DNA of 58,164 bases from Armatimonadota bacterium. GTDB lineage: Bacteria; Sysuimicrobiota; Sysuimicrobiia; Sysuimicrobiales; Humicultoraceae. Position 1 is the first letter of the stretch; each line of letters begins with the position of its first letter. The DNA is taken from contig JAVHLY010000019.1 in NCBI GenBank assembly GCA_031081585.1, positions 1 to 58,164 of the forward strand, given 5' to 3'. The notes below the pieces were generated by a model, which had not been told where the DNA came from, ran no database searches, and saw only the letters and a list, made by a program, of their open reading frames with translations. This document shows positions 1 to 9,808 of this stretch, in pieces. The position numbers were made by a program, and so were the translations under genes.

Positions 1-117
1 GGGCGGTCCTCCCCGTCCACCCGGAAGGGGTTGGTTTCCAGCGGGAAGGATTCGTCACATGGCCCTCCTCTACTGTCAACACTAATGCGAAACAGGACAC
101 CCTAGCCGCACCCTGAA

Positions 118-126
118 TGCTATACT
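118..126 (+). promoter_or_regulatory. Extended -10 promoter of tRNA-Thr
   Basis: TGC followed directly by TATACT forms an extended -10 element. Its predicted start lies about 5 nt before the tRNA 5' end. I see no convincing -35 box, which is usual for extended -10 promoters. The first 117 bases of the window hold no gene that I can support. Confidence 0.55.
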
Positions 127-137
127 CGCCCTGGCAG

Positions 138-214
138 GCCGCTGTAGCTCAACCCGGCAGAGCACCGCACTTGTAATGCGGGGGTTGGGGGTTCGACTCC
201 CCCCGGCGGCTCCA
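138..214 (+). tRNA. tRNA-Thr (anticodon TGT)
   Basis: A full cloverleaf can be folded. The acceptor stem GCCGCTG pairs with CGGCGGC, the anticodon loop reads CTTGTAA (anticodon TGT, decoding ACA), the T arm has the GTTCGAC loop, and the 3' CCA is encoded (212-214). The gene stands alone, about 200 nt upstream of moaA. Confidence 0.95.
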
Positions 215-417
215 CCGCGTTCGACCCGGATCCCCGCTCAGGCGCCGCGACGCCGCTCCAGCGCCGGCAGCGCCGCGCCCAGCCCGGCCAGCGTCCAGAA
301 CCGAAAGTGGAAGGTCCGCGAGGGTCAGCACGGTCCCCGTGACGGGGCGGGCCGGCCCGACGGCCCGGCCCGGTGGCTGGCCTCCGCCGCGCCGAGGGGG
401 TAGCATGGGAACCAGCG

Positions 418-1395
418 ATGCGCGACCAGTACGGGCGGGAGCTGCGCGACCTCCGGATCTCGCTGACGGACCGGTGCAACCTGCGGTGCGTCTACTGCAT
501 GCCGGCCGAGGGGATCGCCTTCCGCCCGCCCGAGGACCTCCTCCAGGACGACGAGCTGCTGCTACTGGTGCGCATCGCCGCCGAGCTGGGGGTGCGTAAG
601 GTCCGCCTCACCGGCGGGGAGCCCACCGTGCGGCCGGGCATCGTGGACCTGGTGCGCGAGATCGCGGCGGTCCCGGGCATCGAGGACGTGGCCATGACCA
701 CGAACGGCGTCCTCCTCGAGTACCTGGCCGCCGACCTGGCCCGCGCCGGCCTGCGGCGCGTGAACGTCAGCCTGGACACCCTCGACCCGGCCAAGTTCCG
801 GCGCATCACTCGGGGAGGCCGCGTCGAGCGGGTCCTGGCCGGCATCGCCCGCGCCGAGGCGGTGGGACTGCGCCCGATCAAGCTCAACGCCGTGGTGGTG
901 CGCGGCTTCAACGAGGAGGACGTCGTCCCGCTGGCCCGCCTGACCCTGGAGCACCCCTGGGAGGTCCGCTTCATCGAGGTCATGCCCTTCGGCAGCGTGG
1001 CCGACCTGGCCGAGGCCGGCATCGTCCGCAGCGAGGAGACGAGGGCGCGCATCGAGGCGGCGCTGGGCCCGCTCCACCCGCTGGACCTCTCGGGCGAGGA
1101 CCCCGCCCGGACCTACGCCCTGCCCGGCGCGCCCGGCCAGGTGGGGTTCATCAGCCCGGTGAGCGAGCCCTTCTGCGCCCGCTGCGGCCGCCTGCGCCTG
1201 ACCGCGGACGGGCGGCTGCGCCTCTGCCTCCTGCGCGACGACGAGGTGGACCTGCTGACGCCGCTGCGGCGGGGAGCGGGCGTCGAGGAGGTCCGGGAGC
1301 TCTTCCGCGCCGCCGCCTACCGGCGGCCCTTCGGCCACGCCCTGGCCGAGCGCCTCTTCCCCCAGCAGCGCGTGATGATCCAGATCGGCGGCTGA
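418..1395 (+). CDS. moaA: GTP 3',8-cyclase MoaA
   Basis: This radical SAM enzyme converts GTP to 3',8-cyclo-GTP, the first step of molybdenum cofactor synthesis. The SAM cluster motif CxxxCxxC is at Cys20, Cys24 and Cys27, followed by GGEP at about residue 66. The C-terminal substrate-binding 4Fe-4S cluster is CARC...C (Cys253, Cys256, Cys270), and the protein ends in the Gly-Gly tail typical of MoaA. The frame opens upstream at 373, but the ATG at 418 gives the usual family start MRDxxGR. The gene converges on sigH. No other moa gene is in the window. Confidence 0.96.
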   Translation: MRDQYGRELRDLRISLTDRCNLRCVYCMPAEGIAFRPPEDLLQDDELLLLVRIAAELGVRKVRLTGGEPTVRPGIVDLVREIAAVPGIEDVAMTTNGVLLEYLAADLARAGLRRVNVSLDTLDPAKFRRITRGGRVERVLAGIARAEAVGLRPIKLNAVVVRGFNEEDVVPLARLTLEHPWEVRFIEVMPFGSVADLAEAGIVRSEETRARIEAALGPLHPLDLSGEDPARTYALPGAPGQVGFISPVSEPFCARCGRLRLTADGRLRLCLLRDDEVDLLTPLRRGAGVEEVRELFRAAAYRRPFGHALAERLFPQQRVMIQIGG

Positions 1396-1469
1396 CCTCC
1401 CCCGCGCGGCGGCCAGAGCGCGCACACGACTCCCTCACCCGGCGCCGCCCCCAGGCGCGGGCCCGCCCC

Positions 1470-1616
1470 TCAGACGTCCTCGGGGTCGACCAGCTCCTCC
1501 TCCTCCGGGGTGAAGCGCTCCCCGCAGCGCGGACAGGTGACCACCTCGTCCGCCTCGAGCGGGACCAGGCGCAGGATGACGTGCTGGCAGCGGGGGCAGG
1601 TGAGCCGGTAGACTAG
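1470..1616 (-). CDS. Small zinc-ribbon protein (start unresolved)
   Basis: A short reading frame follows sigH with a one-base overlap. It encodes about 48 residues with two CPxC knuckles (CPRC at the N-terminus and CPRCGE some 20 residues later) and an acidic tail. This looks like a zinc ribbon. In Bacillota the next gene after sigH is often ribosomal protein L33, but this sequence does not resemble L33. There is no ATG, GTG or TTG at the expected place, so the true start is unknown. It may begin inside sigH or use a non-standard codon. Confidence 0.45.
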   Translation of the reverse strand, partial: LVYRLTCPRCQHVILRLVPLEADEVVTCPRCGERFTPEEEELVDPEDV

Positions 1617-2251
1617 CCGTCCTCGCCGTCGAGGTTGCGCTCGAGCTTGCGCTTGACGCGCTGCAGGGCGTTGTCGATGGACTTGACGTGGCGGTTGAGC
1701 TCGGTGGCCATCTCCTGGTAGGACTTCCCCTCCAGGTAGGCCGTGAGCACCTTGTGCTCCAGGTCGGAGAGGTTCTTGCGAATGCGCTCGCGCATGCTGG
1801 CCGAGGCTTCCTGGTTGATCACCAGCTCCTCGGGGTCGCTGACCTTGATGCTGCTGATGACGTCGAGCAGGGTGCGGTCGGAGTCCTCGTCGTAGATGGG
1901 CTTGTTCAGCGAGATGTAGGAGTTGAGCGGGATGTGCTTCTGTCGGGTGGCCGTCTTGATGGCCGTGATGATCTGGCGGGTGATGCACAGCTCGGCGAAG
2001 GCCCGGAACGAGGAGAGCTTGTCGGCGCGGAAGTCGCGGATGGCCTTGTAGAGGCCGATCATCCCCTCCTGGATGATGTCCTCCCGGTCGGCCCCGATCA
2101 GGAAGTAGGCTTTGGCTTTGACGCGGACGAAGTTGCGGTACTTGCTGATGAGGAATTCGGCGGCCTGGTCATCCCCACGCTTGGCGGACTCGACGAGATC
2201 TTCATCGGGCATGTCGGTGTAGCTCAGCGTCTCTCTTCGTGCCAGCGCCAC
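1613..2251 (-). CDS. sigH: RNA polymerase sigma-H factor
   Basis: This 212-residue sigma-70 family factor is very close to Bacillus SigH, which controls transition-phase and early sporulation genes. Shared blocks include SKYRNFVR, the region 2 core FLIGADREDIIQEGMIGLYK, the segment ELCITRQIITAIKTATRQKH, and the region 4 helix-turn-helix segment SYQEMATELNRHVKSIDNAL. The chosen start is GTG at 2251. An ATG at 2212 is possible but would remove N-terminal residues. It lies downstream of rlmB, as in Bacillota, but has its own promoter at 2368-2396. Whether this organism sporulates cannot be told from the window. Confidence 0.93.
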   Translation of the reverse strand: MALARRETLSYTDMPDEDLVESAKRGDDQAAEFLISKYRNFVRVKAKAYFLIGADREDIIQEGMIGLYKAIRDFRADKLSSFRAFAELCITRQIITAIKTATRQKHIPLNSYISLNKPIYDEDSDRTLLDVISSIKVSDPEELVINQEASASMRERIRKNLSDLEHKVLTAYLEGKSYQEMATELNRHVKSIDNALQRVKRKLERNLDGEDG

Positions 2252-2355
2252 GCTCTCGCCTCCCGCCAGAAGCCGCCCGGCCGCCCCTCCGGGCTCGCCG
2301 GAGACCCCGCGCCCGAGCTCCCGGCGGTCGCTCCGCCGTCAGCTGCTCTCTTCAT
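2224..2355 (-). CDS. Possible leaderless upstream ORF of sigH
   Basis: An ATG lies 12 nt after the -10 box of the sigH promoter and opens a 43-codon frame that overlaps the sigH start by 28 nt. The product is rich in Ala, Gly and Arg and matches no family I know. Its placement suggests a translated leader, but it could be a chance frame in GC-rich DNA. Confidence 0.25.
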   Translation of the reverse strand: MKRAADGGATAGSSGAGSPASPEGRPGGFWREARAWRWHEERR

Positions 2356-2367
2356 TTGTCGGCCCGA

Positions 2368-2396
2368 ATTATACGAACGGCTCTGGAAAGCGTCAA
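2368..2396 (-). promoter_or_regulatory. Sigma-A type promoter of sigH
   Basis: On the minus strand TTGACG and TATAAT are separated by 17 bp. The -35 box overlaps the stop codon of rlmB, so sigH can be transcribed separately from the upstream rlmB-cysS genes. Confidence 0.85.
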
Positions 2397-3178
2397 GGAA
2401 ATTGTGCGCGCCCTGTCGCTGCGCCCTGCGGCGCGCCGCCCGCCGGCGCCGCATCGACCGGCCCCGCCTCGCCGGGAGGCGGCGACGGCGCCGGCAGCAT
2501 CTGCCGCCGGATCTCGTAGAGGAGGACGGCGCAGGCAGTGGCGGCGTTCAGCGACGCCACCCGCCCCCACATGGGGATGCGCACCAGGCGGTCGCACCGC
2601 TCGCGCACCAGCCGGGAGAGCCCCCGCCCCTCGCTGCCGATCACCAGGGCCAGCGGCGGCACCAGATGCGTGCGGAAGAGGTCCTCGCCGCGCAGGTCCG
2701 CCCCCGCCACCCACACCCCCGCGCGCTGCAGCCGCTCGATGGCCTGCGCCAGGTTGGCCACCTGCGCCACCGGCAGGTGCTCCACCGCCCCGGCCGAGGC
2801 CCGGGCCACCGCGGGGGTGAGGCCGCTGGCCCGCCGGGTGCGCAGGACAACACCGTGCGCCCCGGCGGCCTCCGCCACTCGGATGATCGCCCCGGTGTTC
2901 TGCGGGTCCTCGATGCCGTCGAGGAGGACCAGGAGCGGCGGCTCACCACGCGCGGCGGCCGCCGCGAGCAGCGCCTCCAGGTCGACGCTCGGACGGACGG
3001 CGGCGAGGGCGATCACGCCCTGATGGGCGCCCGTCCGCGCCCGCCGGTCGAGCCAGCGCCCCTCCACGACCTGCACGGGCACCCCCCGCGCCCGCGCCAG
3101 CGCGACGAGCTCGCGCATCGCCCGGTCGTGGGCGGCGCGCGCCACCAGCAGCTTGCGGATGGGGCGGCCGGCCAGCAA
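2393..3178 (-). CDS. rlmB: 23S rRNA 2'-O-methyltransferase RlmB (SpoU family); start unresolved
   Basis: This SPOUT methyltransferase is expected to methylate Gm2251 of 23S rRNA. The substrate-binding domain holds GAHQGVIA. The trefoil-knot domain shows the three SpoU motifs: LDGIEDPQNTGAIIR, IGSEGRGLS, and IPMWGRVASLNAATACAV. The first usable codon is TTG at 3178. However, homology clearly continues upstream (VEGRRAVREAL, matching the family's YGRNAVxEAL), where no ATG, GTG or TTG exists. The frame is the same as cysS and opens directly after the cysS TGA. This may mean a rare start codon or stop readthrough (see findings). Confidence 0.88.
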   Translation of the reverse strand: MLAGRPIRKLLVARAAHDRAMRELVALARARGVPVQVVEGRWLDRRARTGAHQGVIALAAVRPSVDLEALLAAAAARGEPPLLVLLDGIEDPQNTGAIIRVAEAAGAHGVVLRTRRASGLTPAVARASAGAVEHLPVAQVANLAQAIERLQRAGVWVAGADLRGEDLFRTHLVPPLALVIGSEGRGLSRLVRERCDRLVRIPMWGRVASLNAATACAVLLYEIRRQMLPAPSPPPGEAGPVDAAPAGGAPQGAATGRAQFP

Positions 3179-3240
3179 CGCCTCGCGGACGGCGCGGCGT
3201 CCCTCGACCTGGTCGGGTTCCGCCGCCGCGACGCGCGGGT

Positions 3241-3300
3241 CGGGGACGTGCCGGTCGGGGACGCGCCGGTCGGGGACGCGCCGGGCGGGGACGTGCCGGG
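3241..3300. repeat. Four tandem 15-bp repeats between cysS and rlmB
   Basis: Four consecutive copies of cggggacgYgccggK follow each other without a gap. In the rlmB frame they read as RVPDR/HVPAR units, five codons each, so the frame is preserved. Confidence 0.9.
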
Positions 3301-3316
3301 CGGGGTGGGCGATGGC

Positions 3317-4906
3317 TCAGCTCCTCCGGCGGGCCAGGCGCCAGCGCGAGCCGCCCGGGAAGTCCTCCACCACGATCCCCAGCCCCCCCAGCCGCGCCCG
3401 CACCCGATCGGCCAGCGCGTAGGCCCCGGCGGCCCGCGCCTGCTGCCGGCCGGCCAGCAGCGTCCCGATCAGCACCTCCGGGTCCGCGTCGCCCGCCGCG
3501 TCCGGGAAGAGAGCGGGGTGCTCCGCCCGGAGCTCCACGAGCAGCGTACGCAACCCCTCGACCACCTCGGGGCCCAGCGGGGCCGCTTCCAGCCGCAGCC
3601 CCAGCACCCCGCCGAGCTCCCGCAGGAGGTCCCGGGCCGCCCACACGCCCGCCCGTCCGCGTCCGGTGCCCTTCAGGATGGCGTCGGCGACGCGGTTGAG
3701 CTCTGCGGCCAAGCGGAAGAGCACCGCCAGCGCCTGCGGCGTGTTCAGGTCGTCGTCCATGGCGCGCTCGAAGGCCCCGCGCGCCTCCGCAGTCGCCGCG
3801 TCCAGCCCCGCCGTCGCCCGGTCGTCGGGCGGGGCGGCGGCGATGGCGTCGTCGGCGTTGCGCAGCGCCGTTCGCAGCCGCTCCACCCCGCGGGAGGCCG
3901 CCGCCACCGCTTCGTCCGTCCAGCGCAGCGGGGTGCGGTAGTGCGTCCCCAGGAGGAAGGCCCGGATGGCGTCGGGCTCGTGACGCTCCAGCGCCTCCGC
4001 CAGGGAGACGATGTTGCCGAGGTGGCGCGTCATCTTCTCCTCGCCCTCGGCGGGGCGCAGCAGGGCGTGGTGCACCCAGTAGCGGGCAAAGGGGACCTTG
4101 CCGGTGTAGGCCTCCGCCTGGGCGATCTCGTTCTCGTGGTGGGGGAAGATCAGGTCCTGCCCGCCGCCGTGGATGTCGATCTGCTCCCCCAGGAACTGCA
4201 GGTTCATGGCCGTGCACTCGATGTGCCAGCCGGGGCGCCCCGGCCCCCAGGGGCTCGGCCACGACGGCTCACCCGGCCGCGCCGCCTTCCACAGCGCGAA
4301 GTCCATCGGGTGGGCCTTGCGCGGGTCCACCTCCACTCGCGCGCCGGCCAGCAGCTCCTCCGCCGTGTGGTGGGAGAGCTGCAGGTAGCGGGGGAAGGCG
4401 GTCACGCGGAAGTAGACGTCGCCGTCGACGGTGTAGGCGTAGCCGCGGGCCAGCAGCCCGTCGATGACCTGCACGATGGTGGGGATCACCTCGGAGGCGC
4501 GCGGGTAGGCGTGGGCCCGCCGCACCCCCAGCGCGTCCATTTCCCGGAAGAAGCGGGCGATGTGCTCCTCGGCGATGGCGGCCACCGGCCGCCCCTCGCG
4601 GGAGGCGCGCTCGATGATGCGGTCCTCGATGTCGGTGAAGTTCTGCACGTGCCGCACCTGGTAGCCGCGGTACTCCAGGTAGCGCCGCAGCACGTCGAAG
4701 ACGGCGTAGGAGAGGGCGTGCCCCACGTGCAGCCCGCCGTAGAGGTTCGGGCCGCAGACGTAGAGGCGCACGCGCCCCGGCTCCAGCGGGGTGAAGGGCT
4801 CCCGCCGCCGGGTCAGGGTGTTGTAGAGGGTCAGAATGGGCGCCTCACCTCGACCACGTCGTGGGCGGCGATGAGCTCCCAGGTGCGCCGCACCCGCAGC
4901 GTCCAC
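3317..4906 (-). CDS. cysS: Cysteinyl-tRNA synthetase
   Basis: A class I aminoacyl-tRNA synthetase that charges tRNA-Cys. The zinc ligands are recognisable in VCGP, WHIEC and FPHHENE. The two signature motifs are unusual: HIGH reads HVGH within VCGPNLYGGLHVGHA (the family usually has VCGPTVYD), and KMSKS reads KMTRH within EKMTRHLGN. Homology begins at ILTLYNTLTRR (ATT codon at 4837), where other CysS proteins have Met. The only standard start upstream is GTG 4906, which overlaps the preceding gene. Either GTG 4906 or an ATT start is possible. It sits beside rlmB as in Bacillota. Confidence 0.9.
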   Translation of the reverse strand: MDAAGAAHLGAHRRPRRGRGEAPILTLYNTLTRRREPFTPLEPGRVRLYVCGPNLYGGLHVGHALSYAVFDVLRRYLEYRGYQVRHVQNFTDIEDRIIERASREGRPVAAIAEEHIARFFREMDALGVRRAHAYPRASEVIPTIVQVIDGLLARGYAYTVDGDVYFRVTAFPRYLQLSHHTAEELLAGARVEVDPRKAHPMDFALWKAARPGEPSWPSPWGPGRPGWHIECTAMNLQFLGEQIDIHGGGQDLIFPHHENEIAQAEAYTGKVPFARYWVHHALLRPAEGEEKMTRHLGNIVSLAEALERHEPDAIRAFLLGTHYRTPLRWTDEAVAAASRGVERLRTALRNADDAIAAAPPDDRATAGLDAATAEARGAFERAMDDDLNTPQALAVLFRLAAELNRVADAILKGTGRGRAGVWAARDLLRELGGVLGLRLEAAPLGPEVVEGLRTLLVELRAEHPALFPDAAGDADPEVLIGTLLAGRQQARAAGAYALADRVRARLGGLGIVVEDFPGGSRWRLARRRS

Positions 4907-5202
4907 GGGTCGAGCCAGCGCAGGCGGCGGAGGTCGAACGCCCCCCGGTCGGTGACCACGCGGAAGTAGGCGGCGTGGTACTCCCGCCGCGTCTCCAGGA
5001 CGCGGCGCACCGTGTAGAACTCTCCCGCCCGCCAGAACCCCGTGGGGCGGGCGCGCGGCCCCGCCGTCTCCACCGCCACCGGCTCGCGCAGTGCCGCCCG
5101 CTGGACCAGGAGCAGGCGGGGCGAGCGGCGCAGGCGGGCCAGTTGCCGTGCCGCCCGCACGGCCAGCCGTGCCTTGCGCAGCCGTACCTCATGCCGGCGC
5201 AC
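4831..5202 (-). CDS. Uncharacterised 123-residue protein
   Basis: A basic N-terminal half is followed by a conserved-looking segment with GFWRAGEFYTVRRVLETRRE and YFRVVTDRGAFDLRR, ending in a short beta-rich domain. It resembles small DUF6504-type proteins, but this assignment is from memory and weak. Its stop overlaps the possible ATT start of cysS, so the two are co-transcribed. It is divergent from the HAD gene with only 23 bp between them. Confidence 0.6.
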   Translation of the reverse strand: MRRHEVRLRKARLAVRAARQLARLRRSPRLLLVQRAALREPVAVETAGPRARPTGFWRAGEFYTVRRVLETRREYHAAYFRVVTDRGAFDLRRLRWLDPWTLRVRRTWELIAAHDVVEVRRPF

Positions 5203-5827
5203 GTCCGCCCTCCTCCACCAGTGCTATGGTACATGGCGTGCGGCCCGCCACCATCCTCTTCGACCTGGACGGCACGCTCGCCGACTCCTTCGCCCTGATC
5301 GCCGGGGCCTTCCGCCACGCCTGCCGGGCGGTGTTGGGACGCGAGGCGACGGAGGCGGAGGTGCTGGCGCGCTGGGGACTGCCGCTGCCCCTGCGCCTGG
5401 CCGGGCTCGACGCCGGGCGGGTGCCGGACCTGCTGGCGGCGTACAGCGCCTGGTACGACGCGCACCATGCCGCCCTCCTCCGCCCCTTCCCCGGCGTGCC
5501 GGCCATGGTCCGCGCGCTGGCCGGCCTCGGGGTGCGTCTGGGGGTGGTGACCTCCAAGCGGCGGGGGCCGGCGCTGCGCGACCTGGAGGCGCTGGGGCTG
5601 GCGCCGTTCCTCGAGACGGTCGTGGCCGCCGAGGACGCGGCCGCGCCGAAGCCGGCCCCCGACCCGGTGCGGGAGGCGCTGCGCTGCCTGCGGATGGCGC
5701 GGGCCGGTGCCTGGATGGTGGGAGACGGCCCGCTCGACATAGAGGCGGGCCGCCGCGCCGGGGTCCTCACGGTGGGCGCAGCATGGGGCGCGCTCGATCG
5801 GGCGGCGCTGGTGGCCGCGGCGCCCGA

Positions 5828-7005
<1,178 letters not shown>

Positions 7006-7006
<1 letters not shown>

Positions 7007-8730
7007 TAGGGCAGCACCTCCCGCACGGCCACCGCGCGCACCCCCAGGTGGAGCGCCACCAGCAGCAGGGTGACCAGCGCGGCCACGGCGGCCGAGAGCG
7101 CGATCTTCCCCTCCTCGTGCAGGCCGAAGACCACCACCCCGAGGGTCTCGTGCCCCGCCGAGTAGAGGAGGACGGAGAGGGTGAGCTCGGCCACCGCCGG
7201 GATGAAGACCAGCACCCACCCGGCGGCCAGGCTCGGGCGGAGGATGGGCAGGACGACCTCCTGGAAGGCCTCCCGGGCGGTGGCCCCGCTGATGCGCGCC
7301 GCCTCCTCCAGGGAAGGGTGCACCTGGGCCAGCCCGGCCATGACGGTGCGGAAGCCGAAGACGAGGAAGCGGGCGACGTAGGCCACCAGCAGGATCCAGA
7401 TGGTGTTGTAGAGGTGCAGGCCCACCAGGGGCACCGGGCGCAGCCAGGCCAAGATCATGGCCAGGGCCACCACCGTCCCCGGCACGGCGTAGGGAATGGT
7501 GACCAGGAGCTCCAGCAGCGGCGCCCCGCGCACCCGCACCCGCTCCACCAGGTAGCCCAGCACGAGCCCCAGCGCCACCACCAGCGTCGCCGACCCTGCC
7601 GCCAGTCCAACGCTGTTCACGAGGGCCCGCTGGACCTTGGGGATGCCCAGCAGCGCCGTGCGGAGGTGCCCCAGCGTCAGGTGCTCGGGGGCGGGCGCCA
7701 GGCCGTACGCCCGGGTGAGCGCCGTGAGCAGGATGGCGGCGAGCGGGAGGAGCACGCTCACCAGCACGAAAGCCCCCAGCCCCATCACGGCGGGCCAGCG
7801 CCACCGACCCAGGGTGAGGCGGGTCGGGGCACCGGCCTGGCCGGTGACCACGGCGAAGGTGGCCCGCCGCAGCAGGCGGCGCTGGGACCACAGCAGCACC
7901 GCCGCGATGGCCACGAGCCATAGCGAGAGCGCCGCCGCCACCTGGAGGTTGTGGGGCAGATCGAAGTTCAGGATGGTGTCGTAGATCTTCGTCGGCAGGA
8001 CGACGTAGCGCGCCGGGAAGCCGATCACCGCGGGGATGCCGAAGTTCGCCAGCGAGGACATGAAGAGGAGCACTGCCGCCGCCAGCACGCCCGGCAGCAT
8101 GAGCGGCAGCGTCACCTCGCGCAGCACCCGGGCCGGTCCCGCCCCGGCGATGCGCGCCGCCTCCTCCAGCGCGGGGTGCATGCGTTCCAGCACGCCGCGC
8201 ATGGTGGCGTAGGCGATGGGGTAGCCATAGAGGGTGAGGACGGCGACGACCCCCGCCGGCCCGTAGATCACCAGGAGCGGCTCCTGGGCTCCAGTGAGGG
8301 CGCGCCAGGCCTGGTTCAGGTAGCCCACCGGGCCGAGCAGGTAGACCCAGGCGATCGCCCCGATGAAGGGCGGGATCATGTAGGGCAGCAGCAGGGCGGT
8401 GTCCCACCGTCCCCGTCCCGGCAGGTCGGTGCGCGTCACCAGCCAGGCGAAAACCGTCCCCAGCACCGTCCCGCCGGCCGTGGCGCTGCCCGAGACGACC
8501 AGGCTGTTCACCAGGGCGCGGTGGGCGCCGGAGTCCGCGGCGACCCGGGCGAGGAGCTGCAGGGTCACCCGCCCGTCGGCGGTGACGGCGTTGAGCACCA
8601 GCACCACCGACGGGTAGAGGACGAGCACGAGGAGCAGCAGCGCCACCGCCCCCACGGCGACCGGCAGGACGGCCCGCCCCGTCGCCCGCAGAGCGGGGAG
8701 CGCCGCCGGAGGGAGGGTGGCCTCGCGCAC
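7006..8730 (-). CDS. ABC transporter permease, fused two-domain FbpB type
   Basis: One polypeptide carries two BPD_transp_1 domains in tandem, about 12 transmembrane segments. Each half has an EAA loop for ATPase docking: ALEEAARIAGAGPARVLREV and SLEEAARISGATAREAFQEV. This duplicated form is typical of FbpB/AfuB permeases for iron(III), and related systems for phosphonate or carboxylate. Start GTG 8730 lies 29 nt after the binding-protein stop. Confidence 0.92.
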
Positions 8731-8759
8731 CGCCGCGCCGGTCCGCCGCCGGCCCGCCG

Positions 8760-9788
8760 CTAGCGGGTCACGCCGAAGAGCTCGCCGAAGATACGGCGGA
8801 TCTCCTCGCGGTGGCGGTCGATGTAGGCCAGGTTGGGGTGGAGCACGCGCAGTTCGCTGATGTCCGGCACCCCCTCGGGGTAGGGGATCCCCGGGACGAC
8901 CGGGATGTAGGAGCGCTGCACGAAGAGGCGCTGCGCCTCCGGCGTGTACAGGTAGTTCACGAAGGCCTGGGCCGCCGGGACGTTGCCGGTCGTCTTGATG
9001 ATGGCCACGGGCGTGGGGACGAGCAGCGCCCCCTCGCGCGGCCAGATGTGGTCGACGGGGGAGCCCTCCCTCTTCAGGTTGCGCACGAAGAAGTCGACAA
9101 TCTGGGCGATGCTCACCTCCCCCGAGGCGAGCTTCTGGGCTACGTCGCCGTTGCTGCGCAGGACCACGGCGCCGTTGTCCCGCAGCTTGCGGTAGTAGTC
9201 CCACCCGAACTCCCGCAGGCTGGCGAAGGTACCCACGTGGTTGAAGGCGGCGCCGGAGACGAAGGGGCTCGGCATCCCCACCCGGCCGCGGTAGCGGGGG
9301 AGGGTGAGGTCCCACCAGCTGGAGGGGCGGAAGCGCACGTGGTTGGTGTTGAAGGCCACGACGTTGAAGATCAGGCGCACCTCGTGCATGCGGTCCCCCT
9401 CGTAGTGGTACGGGGCGGGGACGCGGGCGCCCGCCGGGGGCCGGTAGGGGAGGAGCAGGTCACGGCCGGCCAGGGACCGGAAGAAGTCGATGTCGGCGAA
9501 CCAGATCACGTCGGCCTGGATCCGCCCCGCCTGCAGCTCCGCCTGGAGCTTGGAGACCACCGGCCCCGAGCCGGCCCGGAAGATCTGCACGCGCACGCCC
9601 GGCGTGCGGCGCGTGAAGTCCTGCACGAGGGCGTTCACGTCGTCCTCCGACTCCGAGGTGTAGAGCGTGATCTCGCCCGACGGGACGGCGGCCGGCGCCC
9701 CCAACCCCGGGACGCCCGCGACCAGAGCCGCCGCCAGCCCCACCAGCACCGTCACTGCTCCCCTGGACCGTCTCCGCACCTCCACCAC
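8760..9788 (-). CDS. Periplasmic/extracellular binding protein, FbpA (iron(III)-type) family
   Basis: An N-terminal signal peptide (RRR, then a hydrophobic VTVLVGLAAALVAGV stretch) precedes a family 1-like solute-binding domain starting ITLYTSESEDDVNALVQDF. It continues with ADVIWFADIDFF and FNTNHV. Homologues bind ferric iron, 2-aminoethylphosphonate, thiamine or sugar acids. The ferric-binding tyrosine pair is not evident to me, so the ligand may well be an anion or sugar derivative, in keeping with the catabolic genes upstream. GTG 9788 is chosen as it gives a sensible signal peptide. Confidence 0.9.
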   Translation of the reverse strand: MVEVRRRSRGAVTVLVGLAAALVAGVPGLGAPAAVPSGEITLYTSESEDDVNALVQDFTRRTPGVRVQIFRAGSGPVVSKLQAELQAGRIQADVIWFADIDFFRSLAGRDLLLPYRPPAGARVPAPYHYEGDRMHEVRLIFNVVAFNTNHVRFRPSSWWDLTLPRYRGRVGMPSPFVSGAAFNHVGTFASLREFGWDYYRKLRDNGAVVLRSNGDVAQKLASGEVSIAQIVDFFVRNLKREGSPVDHIWPREGALLVPTPVAIIKTTGNVPAAQAFVNYLYTPEAQRLFVQRSYIPVVPGIPYPEGVPDISELRVLHPNLAYIDRHREEIRRIFGELFGVTR

Positions 9789-9808
9789 CCCTCTCTGCGT
9801 GGTCGCGT

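Noticed and set aside
1688-4969. A 1093-codon open frame on the plus strand
   Set aside because: It lies antisense to sigH, rlmB and cysS, has no family resemblance, and is an effect of very high GC content. Similar long shadows occur opposite clpC, ftsH and the ABC operon.
8760-9788. A dedicated ferric iron transporter
   Set aside because: The protein family permits it, but the co-transcribed catabolic genes and lack of a clear iron-binding tyrosine pair make an organic ligand at least as likely, so no iron symbol was assigned.
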